In this document: positions 27,023 to 34,265 of the stretch, piece after piece | Layout of the letters: every line of letters starts with the position of its first letter | Position numbering within the stretch: the first letter of the stretch is position 1 | Source: Chromohalobacter canadensis | GTDB taxonomy: Bacteria; Pseudomonadota; Gammaproteobacteria; Pseudomonadales; Halomonadaceae | NCBI RefSeq assembly: GCF_029544075.1 | Contig: NZ_JAJQJH010000014.1 | Coordinates: 36,048-100,047 of the forward strand | Length of the DNA: 64,000 nucleotides | Direction of reading: 5' to 3' | The notes under the pieces: model-generated | Database searches by the model: none | The model's input: the letters and a program-made list of their open reading frames with translations, nothing else | What the model was told of the DNA's origin: nothing | Position numbers and translations under genes: made by a program

Positions 27023-27790
27023 TCAATGCAGCACGGCGATGGGGTGCTCGCCGCCGGGGTGGGACATGACCCGCATGGGGATGCCGTAGATGGCTTCCAG
27101 GGTGGCATCGCACATCAAGTCGCTGGGCGCGCCTTGGGCAAGCACTTGTCCGCTGTGCAGGGCGATTAGATGATCGCAGTAACGCGCCGCCATGTTTACG
27201 TCATGAAGGACGATGACGACGCCTAGCCCCAGCTCACGACACAGTGATCGCACCAAGGCCAGTACTTCCACTTGATGCGCGATGTCCAGCGCCGCCAGTG
27301 GTTCGTCCAGCAGCAGAAACCGGCTTTCCTGGGCCAGTAGCATGGCGAGCCACACACGCTGGCGCTCGCCGCCGGAGAGCGTGTCGACCAGGCGGTCGGC
27401 GAAGGCTTCGGTATGGGTCAGCGCGATGGCGCGATCGATCTGCGTCTTGTCCTTGCCGTTGAGACGCCCCAGAAGGCCATGCCAGGGATAGCGTCCGAAG
27501 CCCACCAGCTCGCGGCCGGTAAGGTTATCGGCGCTGGGCAGGTGTTGGGGCAGATACGCCACATGGCGAGCGAACTCGCGCGTGCCCCAATCGGCGAGTG
27601 GGCGCTTGTCGAGGCGGATCTCGCCTCGGCTCGGGGCTTGCTGCTGCGCGAGAAGCTTGAGCAGGGTCGACTTGCCCGAGCCATTGTGGCCAATCAGCCC
27701 ATACACCTTGCCTTCCTCGAAGGTGAGGTCGGTGGGCTGCAATAGGCACTGGCCGTTGACCTCGAAGCTGGCAGCGTCGACGTTGAACAT
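27023..27790 (-). CDS. fhuC: Ferric-hydroxamate ABC importer ATPase (FhuC-like)
   Basis: A 255-residue ATPase with Walker A GHNGSGKST (34-42), signature LSGGE (138-142), Walker B FLLLDEP and the switch His in VIVLHDVN. YPWHGLLGR in the helical domain is the FhuC form. ATG 27790 (MFNVDAASF) is preferred over the upstream in-frame ATG at 27838. It is the first gene of the fhuC-fhuD-fhuB unit. Upstream there are only weak Fur-like matches. Confidence 0.85.
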   Translation of the reverse strand: MFNVDAASFEVNGQCLLQPTDLTFEEGKVYGLIGHNGSGKSTLLKLLAQQQAPSRGEIRLDKRPLADWGTREFARHVAYLPQHLPSADNLTGRELVGFGRYPWHGLLGRLNGKDKTQIDRAIALTHTEAFADRLVDTLSGGERQRVWLAMLLAQESRFLLLDEPLAALDIAHQVEVLALVRSLCRELGLGVVIVLHDVNMAARYCDHLIALHSGQVLAQGAPSDLMCDATLEAIYGIPMRVMSHPGGEHPIAVLH

Positions 27791-27874
27791 CAGGTGGACC
27801 CCAAGCGGGAGAAAGCATAGGGCGCAATCGTAATTCAAATAAGAACGGTTATCAAAACTCCTTGCCCCGTCATG

Positions 27875-28411
27875 TCAGGCGTCAATGGCTTGGCGACAGG
27901 CGCGCAGCGCTTGCTCGATGTAACGTCCGGCCATGCGTTCCGAGACCCCGAGGCGGGCCGCGATCTCGCGTTGGGGCAGTCCCTCGAGGCGATGCCATAG
28001 CAACGCCTGACACACGTGACGAGGCTGTCGTCGTAGGCAGGTGCGTACGCATGCTAGGCGCTGAGCTTGGCAGACATCGGCCTCGGGGCAATGCCGTGCG
28101 CAGGCGAGTCCGGTCGTGGTGTCTTCTAGGGGGATCGTCTCGGGCCGGGCCCTGGCCTGGCGCTGATGATCGATCAGCAGGTTGCGGGCAATGCGGAACA
28201 GGTAGGCGCGAGGATTGGCGAGCGGTTGAGTGAGTGTCGCGCGCTGCAGGCGCAGATACACCTCCTGGCAGAGGTCGGCCGCTAGCTCCGGCGTATCCAG
28301 CTTGCCGGCCAGATAGCCGACAAGCTCCCGGGAATGCTCCATGAACAGTCTATCGAGTGTATCGACCATATATCGGGTCCGTCCGTGGGTAGCGTCGCGT
28401 GATGGCGTCAT
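27875..28411 (-). CDS. FecI-type ECF sigma factor with Cys-rich linker
   Basis: A 178-residue ECF sigma factor. Region 2 lies at about 20-85 (ADLCQEVYLRLQ, NPRAYLFRIARNLLIDHQR) and region 4 at about 128-175 with the helix-turn-helix LPQREIAARLGVSERMAGRYI. The linker carries cysteines at 104, 108, 114, 121, 125 and 134, plus C48 in region 2 and C172 near the end. Its ATG overlaps the dfoC stop (ATGA), so it is translated with the siderophore genes. No FecR-type anti-sigma gene follows; the fhuC operon starts next. It may activate receptor or siderophore genes. Confidence 0.85.
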   Translation of the reverse strand: MTPSRDATHGRTRYMVDTLDRLFMEHSRELVGYLAGKLDTPELAADLCQEVYLRLQRATLTQPLANPRAYLFRIARNLLIDHQRQARARPETIPLEDTTTGLACARHCPEADVCQAQRLACVRTCLRRQPRHVCQALLWHRLEGLPQREIAARLGVSERMAGRYIEQALRACRQAIDA

Positions 28412-30936
28412 GCCGTCTCGGCGTGGCGCCGGGCATCGTCCGTGTCATGCGTCCTTGGTCGCCAGGGGGCGATCGGGTTGCTCAGTTCGCCGACCAGCTG
28501 CAGGTTTTTCGAGGGGGCGGCGAGGTCGATCATCTGCCGGTTGTTACCCAGTTGCAGGCGGTTGAGACAAGAGCGCGCGAAGGTCGGCGTGAACAGGTCG
28601 TGACGCGCGAATTTATCAGCGAATTCGGGATGGCGACGCTGGTAATCGAGAATGCATTCGGCGACGCAGTGCCAGAAATCGGGTTCGGTGAAATCGCCCC
28701 GGGCTTCGCCATGCTCGACCATGATCGGGGCCAGGTAGCGGAAAAAGCAGTCGAAGGTATCGGTGAACAGCGACAGCACCTTGAGGTGCTCCGGTACGGC
28801 CACGGCCAGGCGCTTCACATCTTCAGGAAGCGCGGCGTCGGGGTCCATGATCGCGCTTTCCTCGGCGATGTCCTTCATGATCGCGCGTACCGGCACGTGC
28901 GCATCGAGCTGCAGGATCACGTTTTCGCCGTGGGGCATGAAGACCAGGTCGTGGGCGTAGAAGCAATGCAGTATCGGCGTCAGGTAGACGGTGAGATAGC
29001 GCCGTAGCCAGTCGTGGGGCGCGAGCCCCGAGGCCTCGACAAGCGCCGGGAGGAGTGCCTGGCCGTCCTTGTCGCGATGCAGCAGCGCGGCCATGGTCAT
29101 CAGGCGCTGACCGCGTGGCAGATGATTGAGCGGACTTTCACGCCACAGGCAGGCGAGCATCTTCTTGTGAGGGCTGTCACGGGCGACGGCATCCTCGAAA
29201 TAGGCGTTGCGATACCCGATGGCGGCTTCCTCGCGCAGCAGGGTGAAGCCGTTGTCGGCCAGGAAGGCGTCGCCGTCGAGCAGTGCCTTGAGCCATTCAT
29301 TGATGGCCGGCGTCGCCTGCATGTAGTAAGGCGAGAGACCGCGCATGAAGCCCATGTTGAGGATCGAGAGCGCCGTCTTCACGTACCGGCGCTGGGGCTG
29401 CGAGGTGTTGAACAACGTACGGATCGATTGCTGGGCACGGTAGCGGTCGTCGCCGGTACCCAGGTACACGATGCGCCGGTTGGCGATCTCGCTGGCAAAG
29501 CTGGTCGCCAGCTTGTTGTGCCATTGCCAGGGATGCAGCGGCATGAGCAGGTACGCGCCAGGGTCCAGTCCCCATGCCTGCAAATGGCGGTGGAAGCGTG
29601 CCACGGTGTCGCGGCCCAGCTCCTGTTCGAGCAGTTCGGTGTAGGGCAGATCGCTCACGCTGCTGAATTCGGCACACTGCGTATGCACGGCCAGCCACAC
29701 CAGATGGATGTCGGCGCCGGCCTCGGGAGCGTAGGCATGGTAGTCGTCGGCGTCGAAGCCGATGCGTCCGTTGTTGGCGACGAAGCTCGGGTGGCCCTCG
29801 GTCATGGCGCTTTCGATGGTCTGGAAGTCGCCATGGGCCAGCTCGGCCGCCGTGAGTCGCTGATGCGCCTGCTTGTAGGCACTGCCGGACAAGGTGCTGC
29901 CGATCTCCTCCAGATACACGGGAAGCGTCTCGTCGTCGAGGCCGAGCACGGCGCTGAACTCGATGATGAAACGTTGCGCATCCAGCTCGGCGGGCTCGTC
30001 GTCGACGATCTTCGCGAGGGAGCCGGGGGCGATCCACCAGTGATCGAGCTGCATGCGACGCGCCCGGAAGCGGTAATGGCCGTTCGCACCGGGAATGGGC
30101 AAGGTGTAGTCGCCCCAATCGCCTTGCCGGTCGAGTCGGCGGGGCGCCACGAGGCGTTCGTGGGCGAACTCGGCGATGGCCTTGCGGATCAACTGACGAT
30201 TGGCCCGGGCCCAGCGCTCGGGGTCGAGATGGGCGAGGCGCGGGTCGATTGCCGGAGGCGTCTCCATGGCGGTGGTCTCCTGTTCCCTGGATGGCAGTGG
30301 TTCTCTGACTGGCAGACTTTCACGGGAGAGCGCTGCCAGCGCCTGGTGATAGGCGGCGTGGAATTGGGCACGGGTGCAGAACGCCAGATGCGCGGTTTTT
30401 CCCGGCAGGCGCACCTGGCGGTCGTAGCGAAAGCCCACCCGGCGGTTGAGCGGATGGATACGTTCGTTGCGGACATCGGGTTCGACGACCACGCGGTCTG
30501 TGTCGGGATCGCTGAACATCAGCGCCATCACGCTGCTGAGCACGCCCCAGGTGAAGCGGGGGATGCGCGTTTCCGGTGGTGCCACCAGCACGTGCATGCC
30601 CCGATCGCCGGGGCGCACGTCGTAATGCGCGCCGATGGGATCGTGTTGAGGCTGGTAGCACTCGACCAGAAAGGCGGGGCGGCCTTCGAAAAAGCCCAGA
30701 TAGCCCTGGCTGTGCGGACTTTCGTGCAGCCCTCGATAGAACGCCGCCACCTGCTCGCGGCTATCGCCGCGCATGCCCCAGAAGCGAGCGTAGTCGCGGC
30801 TGACCCAGTCATGAATCAGGGCGCTGTCCGCATCGCAGTGGATGGCGCGCAGATGAAAGCGGCCAAGCCCGGGAATGGCGTCGGTGTAGGTATTGCCTGG
30901 ATCGTACAGCGGGCTGAGAAAGGCGGATGTCGTCAT
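28408..30936 (-). CDS. dfoC: Fused acyltransferase-NIS synthetase (DfoC-like)
   Basis: An 842-residue fusion. Residues about 15-205 form a GNAT-type acyltransferase of the AlcB/IucB/RhbD class (GDRGMHVLVAPPETRIPRFTWGVL, VVVEPDVRNERIHPL). Residues about 230-820 form an IucA/IucC synthetase with LMPLHPWQWHNKL (about 465), SIRTLFNTSQPQRRYVKTAL and FMPHGENVILQL. In Erwinia, DfoC has this fused layout and acylates hydroxycadaverine, then joins the units into desferrioxamine. The linker holds an internal ATG at codon 224 with its own ribosome site, so a free synthetase may also be made. ATGA overlaps occur at both ends, with dfoA and the sigma gene. Confidence 0.85.
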   Translation of the reverse strand: MTTSAFLSPLYDPGNTYTDAIPGLGRFHLRAIHCDADSALIHDWVSRDYARFWGMRGDSREQVAAFYRGLHESPHSQGYLGFFEGRPAFLVECYQPQHDPIGAHYDVRPGDRGMHVLVAPPETRIPRFTWGVLSSVMALMFSDPDTDRVVVEPDVRNERIHPLNRRVGFRYDRQVRLPGKTAHLAFCTRAQFHAAYHQALAALSRESLPVREPLPSREQETTAMETPPAIDPRLAHLDPERWARANRQLIRKAIAEFAHERLVAPRRLDRQGDWGDYTLPIPGANGHYRFRARRMQLDHWWIAPGSLAKIVDDEPAELDAQRFIIEFSAVLGLDDETLPVYLEEIGSTLSGSAYKQAHQRLTAAELAHGDFQTIESAMTEGHPSFVANNGRIGFDADDYHAYAPEAGADIHLVWLAVHTQCAEFSSVSDLPYTELLEQELGRDTVARFHRHLQAWGLDPGAYLLMPLHPWQWHNKLATSFASEIANRRIVYLGTGDDRYRAQQSIRTLFNTSQPQRRYVKTALSILNMGFMRGLSPYYMQATPAINEWLKALLDGDAFLADNGFTLLREEAAIGYRNAYFEDAVARDSPHKKMLACLWRESPLNHLPRGQRLMTMAALLHRDKDGQALLPALVEASGLAPHDWLRRYLTVYLTPILHCFYAHDLVFMPHGENVILQLDAHVPVRAIMKDIAEESAIMDPDAALPEDVKRLAVAVPEHLKVLSLFTDTFDCFFRYLAPIMVEHGEARGDFTEPDFWHCVAECILDYQRRHPEFADKFARHDLFTPTFARSCLNRLQLGNNRQMIDLAAPSKNLQLVGELSNPIAPWRPRTHDTDDARRHAETA
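30267..30282 (-). promoter_or_regulatory. Internal ribosome-binding site and ATG within dfoC
   Basis: On the minus strand CAGGAG (30277-30282) lies nine bases before an in-frame ATG (30265-30267). The ATG begins METPPAIDPRLAHL, right where a stand-alone synthetase would begin. This is either a working internal start or a relic from before the two genes fused. Confidence 0.5.
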
Positions 30937-32312
30937 TTCGGCACCTCACAGGTCAACGGGGCGGACTCGTCGGCGGTTGGCTGGCGCCGGGCCGGCCGGG
31001 GCGCGGGGCGGAAGACGGCGTCGTCGGGCGTGCCGAACGTCTGGAAGGCGATGCGACGCTCGATGGGGTAATGCTCGATTCCCGTCAACTCGCGGATGAT
31101 GCAAGCGTTGCGATAGCAGGCCATGCCCAGGTCCGGCGCCGCCAGGCCGTGCGTGTGTCGCTCGGCGTTCTGCACGAAGAGGCGCGAGCGGTCGTGATCG
31201 ATGCTGTAGAAGCGGTCCACCGCGAAACGCCCGGCGGCGTCGCGGCGAATGTGCGCGTGGATGGGTGACAGGAAGCCCGGCTCCCGATAGCGATAGCCAG
31301 TGGCCATCACCAGTGCCGGGGTCGTATGGCGGTAGGGCTGTCGTTGTTCGGTCTGGTAAAGGCCGAGTTCGAACGTGGCGCGTGCCGCGTCGTAGTGGCA
31401 GTCCTGCAGCTCGGCGTTGGTCAGCAGGTGCGTGTCGACGGGACCACCGAGCCGCTTGGCATACAGCAGGTCGTAGATCTCGTTGACCAGCGCCAGATCA
31501 ATGCCCTTGTAGAGGTTCGCCTGTTGCGACATCAAGTCGTCGCGGGTGGCCTGCGGCAGGGCGTGGAAGTAGTCGATGTACTCCGGCGAGGTCATTTCCA
31601 GCGTCAGCTTGCCGTATTCGAGAGGAAAGAAGCGCGGCGAGCGGGTGATCCAGTTCAGGGTGTAACCGTAGCGGTCGATGTCCTGCAGCAGGTCCTTGTA
31701 GATCTCCGCGGCGCTCTGGCCGCTGCCCACCAGCGTGATCGCCGGCTGCTGCTGGAGCCAGGCCTTGTGCGCAAGGTAGTCGGCGCTGTGGGTGATCCGC
31801 TCGGCGTGCGGCCGGCAGCATGCGGGCAGGTCGGGCTGCGTGCCGGTGCCGAGTACCAGCTTGCGGGCCCGATGGCTCGTCGCGGTATCGCGGGCGGTAT
31901 CCACGCAGTGCACGACATAGCAATCGTCGTCGGCATCGAAGTCGATGCGCTGCACCTCGTGATGAAAGCGGATCGACGTGAGCTGATCGATGGCCCATTG
32001 GCAGTAATGGTTGTATTCGCGTCGCAACGGGAAGAAGTTCTCGCGAATGTAGAAGGCGTAGAGCTTGTCCTGGCGCTTGAGGTAGTTGAGGAAGCTGAAT
32101 CGGCTGGTGGGGTCGGCCAGGGTGACCAGGTCGGCCAGGAAGGGCGTCTGCAGGGTGGCGTCTTCCAGCAGCATGCCCGGGTGCCAGTCGAAGCCGGCCT
32201 TGCGCTCCAGAAAAAGGCCGTTGACGTCCTCGAGCGGGTCCGTCAGGCAGGCCAGGCCCAGGTTGAAAGGGCCCAGTCCGATGGCGATGAAGTCGTGAAT
32301 CGGCGTTGGCAT
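30933..32312 (-). CDS. dfoA: Lysine/cadaverine-type N-monooxygenase (DfoA/IucD-like)
   Basis: About 459 residues from ATG 32312 (MPTPIHDFIAIG); ATG 32324 and the longer frame from 32387 are alternatives. The FAD-binding motif is IGLGPFNLGLA near the N-terminus, the NADPH motif VGSGQSAAEIYKDLL lies mid-chain, and the family ATGY signature is LVMATGYRYREPGF. These flavoenzymes hydroxylate the terminal amine of lysine, ornithine or a diamine to give the hydroxamate precursor. The gene sits between the decarboxylase (28 bases upstream) and dfoC (ATGA overlap). In the dfo scheme its substrate would be cadaverine. Confidence 0.85.
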   Translation of the reverse strand: MPTPIHDFIAIGLGPFNLGLACLTDPLEDVNGLFLERKAGFDWHPGMLLEDATLQTPFLADLVTLADPTSRFSFLNYLKRQDKLYAFYIRENFFPLRREYNHYCQWAIDQLTSIRFHHEVQRIDFDADDDCYVVHCVDTARDTATSHRARKLVLGTGTQPDLPACCRPHAERITHSADYLAHKAWLQQQPAITLVGSGQSAAEIYKDLLQDIDRYGYTLNWITRSPRFFPLEYGKLTLEMTSPEYIDYFHALPQATRDDLMSQQANLYKGIDLALVNEIYDLLYAKRLGGPVDTHLLTNAELQDCHYDAARATFELGLYQTEQRQPYRHTTPALVMATGYRYREPGFLSPIHAHIRRDAAGRFAVDRFYSIDHDRSRLFVQNAERHTHGLAAPDLGMACYRNACIIRELTGIEHYPIERRIAFQTFGTPDDAVFRPAPRPARRQPTADESAPLTCEVPK

Positions 32313-32340
32313 GATGGCTCTCATCGTTGAAGACCGGGGA

Positions 32341-33933
32341 TCAGGAGAAGGCGGCGGCGAGGTCATGCCGCCTGGGCGGCGCGGCATCGTCGCGCGTCAG
32401 GAAGTCGGCGCCATGGGCCTGAAGGCGCTCCACGATCGTGGCCAGATCGTCGATGCCGGTCTCCGGGTTGAGCAGCGTGAACTTGAGGTATCGGCGCCCC
32501 CGGACACGCGTCGCCGCGACGACCGCCTCGCCGTGGCGCGAGAGGGCCTGTCGGATATGGGCGTTGAGCGCATCCAGGCTGGCGTCGTCCAGGTCGTGGC
32601 CACGCGGTCGGTAGCGAAATACCAGCGTGGTGAGCTGTGGTGCCGTGACCACCTCGATGTCCGGCGCGGTCCGCAGCAGATGGTACGCCTCACGGGTCAG
32701 CGCGATGACGCGATCGAACAGCTCGCCCAGGGCATCCGGCCCCAGCAGGCGCAAGGTCATCCACAGCTTCAGGGCGTCGAGGCGGCGCGTGGTCTGCAGG
32801 CTCTTGTCGACCAGGTCCGGCGGTGCGTCGTCGTGCCGGCCGGCAGGGTTCAGGTAATCGGCGTGATGGGTGACATAGCCGAGCCTCTGGCGTTCGGCGA
32901 CCATGAAGGCGCTGCAACTGACCGGCTGAAAGAAAGACTTGTGGTAGTCGACGCTGACCGAGTCCGCCTGTTCGATACCGGCCAGCCAGTGGCGGTGCCG
33001 TGGCGATGTCAGCAGGCCGCCGCCGTACGCGGCATCGACGTGCAGCCACACCCCATGCCGGCGGCAGAGCGCGGCGATATCCGCCAGTGGGTCGATGCTG
33101 CCGAAATCCGTGGTGCCGGCCGTGGCGACCACGGCCATCGGAATCGTTCCTGCTTGCCGGCTCTCGGCCAGGGCGTGTGCCAGCGCCCCGGTGTCCATGC
33201 GGTAGCGGTCGTCGCAGGGAATCGGCACCACGGCACGGTGTCCCAGCCCCAGCAACGCGGCGGCCTTTTGCAGACTGACGTGGCTCGCCTCGGAGGCGAA
33301 GATGCGCAACCTGGCCGCGTCGGCGGGCAGGCCGTATTCGCGATTGCCCTGATGCCCGTCGAGGGCTGCGCAGCGATGATCGCGCGCGATCAACAGGGCC
33401 ATCAGGTTGGACTGGGTGCCGCCGCTGGTGAAGACACCGTCCGCGTCATCGCCCAGGCCGATACGGCGGACCGTCCAGTCGATCAGTGCCTGCTCGATGA
33501 AGGTGCCGCCGGCGCTCTGATCCCAGGTCTCGATGGCGGTGTTGATCGGTGTGGCGATCGCTTCGGCGAGGATCGACGCCAAGGTGATCGGACAGTTGAG
33601 GTGCGCGACATAACGCGGATGATGAAAATACACTGCGTCGTCGAGATACAGCCGTTCGACTTCCGCCAGCACGGCGTCGAGGTCGTCGAGCCGATGGTTC
33701 AGATCCAGCCCCTCGAAGCGTCGCTGCATCTCGCTGGGCAGAATTCCCGAGAACGGCTGGCCGGTCTCGGTCAACTTGCGTTGCACGAGTTCGATGCAGC
33801 GCTGCATGCCCTGACGATAGGCATCGGCATTGCGCGGCATGAACAGGGCATGGTTCGCGTCTTCGCCCATCGCCCGAGATGCGAGCGGCCGGGAAGAAAG
33901 CGGCGCCATCCGAATGGCAGCGTTTTGACTCAT
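32341..33933 (-). CDS. dfoJ: Group II PLP decarboxylase for the diamine precursor (DfoJ/DesA-like)
   Basis: A 530-residue PLP enzyme of the glutamate/diaminobutyrate/lysine decarboxylase type. GGTQSNLMALLIARDH binds the cofactor phosphate, HVDAAYGGG carries the conserved Asp, and SVDYHKSFFQP contains the PLP lysine (near residue 330). In dfo/des operons this enzyme makes cadaverine from lysine. A diaminobutyrate decarboxylase (as in schizokinen/rhizobactin pathways) is the main alternative, but the fused DfoC and single synthetase favour the desferrioxamine scheme. A strong Fur box lies about 70-90 bases upstream, making this the first gene of the operon. Confidence 0.85.
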   Translation of the reverse strand: MSQNAAIRMAPLSSRPLASRAMGEDANHALFMPRNADAYRQGMQRCIELVQRKLTETGQPFSGILPSEMQRRFEGLDLNHRLDDLDAVLAEVERLYLDDAVYFHHPRYVAHLNCPITLASILAEAIATPINTAIETWDQSAGGTFIEQALIDWTVRRIGLGDDADGVFTSGGTQSNLMALLIARDHRCAALDGHQGNREYGLPADAARLRIFASEASHVSLQKAAALLGLGHRAVVPIPCDDRYRMDTGALAHALAESRQAGTIPMAVVATAGTTDFGSIDPLADIAALCRRHGVWLHVDAAYGGGLLTSPRHRHWLAGIEQADSVSVDYHKSFFQPVSCSAFMVAERQRLGYVTHHADYLNPAGRHDDAPPDLVDKSLQTTRRLDALKLWMTLRLLGPDALGELFDRVIALTREAYHLLRTAPDIEVVTAPQLTTLVFRYRPRGHDLDDASLDALNAHIRQALSRHGEAVVAATRVRGRRYLKFTLLNPETGIDDLATIVERLQAHGADFLTRDDAAPPRRHDLAAAFS

Positions 33934-34003
33934 GGCATCACCTATATCCTGGTGGCGTAAGAGGTCGCAACGGACATCATGAGGTTGCGACTTTCTTCCT
34001 TGT

Positions 34004-34022
34004 GTTAATGATAATCGTTAGT
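34004..34022. promoter_or_regulatory. Strong Fur box before the dfo operon
   Basis: GTTAATGATAATCGTTAGT matches the Fur consensus at 15 of 19 positions, with an unbroken AATGATAATC core. It lies upstream of the leftward dfoJ-dfoA-dfoC-sigma operon. Confidence 0.75.
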
Positions 34023-34171
34023 AAATCAGTGTGGCCTACAGGAAGACGATGCCGGCCCCGGTTTCTGAACCGAGCGGACAACTTTTTTTCACCCGGTTTT
34101 GTCATCCGGTCGTTGGTGCCATGGGGAGGTAACGGGGAATGACCGCTCGGCTGCGGCAGGCCGGCACGCAA

Positions 34172-34198
34172 GACGGCCCGCCAGGGCAGCGGGCCGTC
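34172..34198 (-). terminator. Hairpin after the third TonB receptor
   Basis: A perfect ten-base stem, GACGGCCCGC and GCGGGCCGTC, with a seven-base loop, about 70 bases after the receptor stop. No clear T run follows on either strand, so efficiency as a terminator is uncertain. Confidence 0.5.
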
Positions 34199-34210
34199 GT
34201 GAGCGTGCGG

Positions 34211-34242
34211 TCTTGAGGTGTCGTGGTCTTGAGGTGTCGTGG
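34211..34242. repeat. 16-bp direct tandem duplication
   Basis: Two perfect adjacent copies of TCTTGAGGTGTCGTGG, lying between the receptor stop and its hairpin. A recent slippage or duplication event is the simplest reading. Confidence 0.85.
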
Positions 34243-34265
34243 CCTTGGGAAGCGGCGCCGAATGC

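Noticed and set aside
27828..27856. Fur box before fhuC
   Set aside because: The best alignments reach only about 10-11 of 19 positions, too weak to list as a feature.
29014..31071. A 685-codon plus-strand frame opposite dfoC
   Set aside because: It is antisense to a clear synthetase gene, and its protein shows no family pattern; long open antisense frames are common in high-GC DNA.
28408..33933. Schizokinen/rhizobactin-type pathway
   Set aside because: Those pathways need two separate citrate-using synthetases and a diaminobutyrate aminotransferase. Here there is one synthetase, fused as in DfoC.
32311..33960. A 549-codon plus-strand frame opposite dfoJ
   Set aside because: Same reason: the minus strand encodes a PLP decarboxylase with all motifs.
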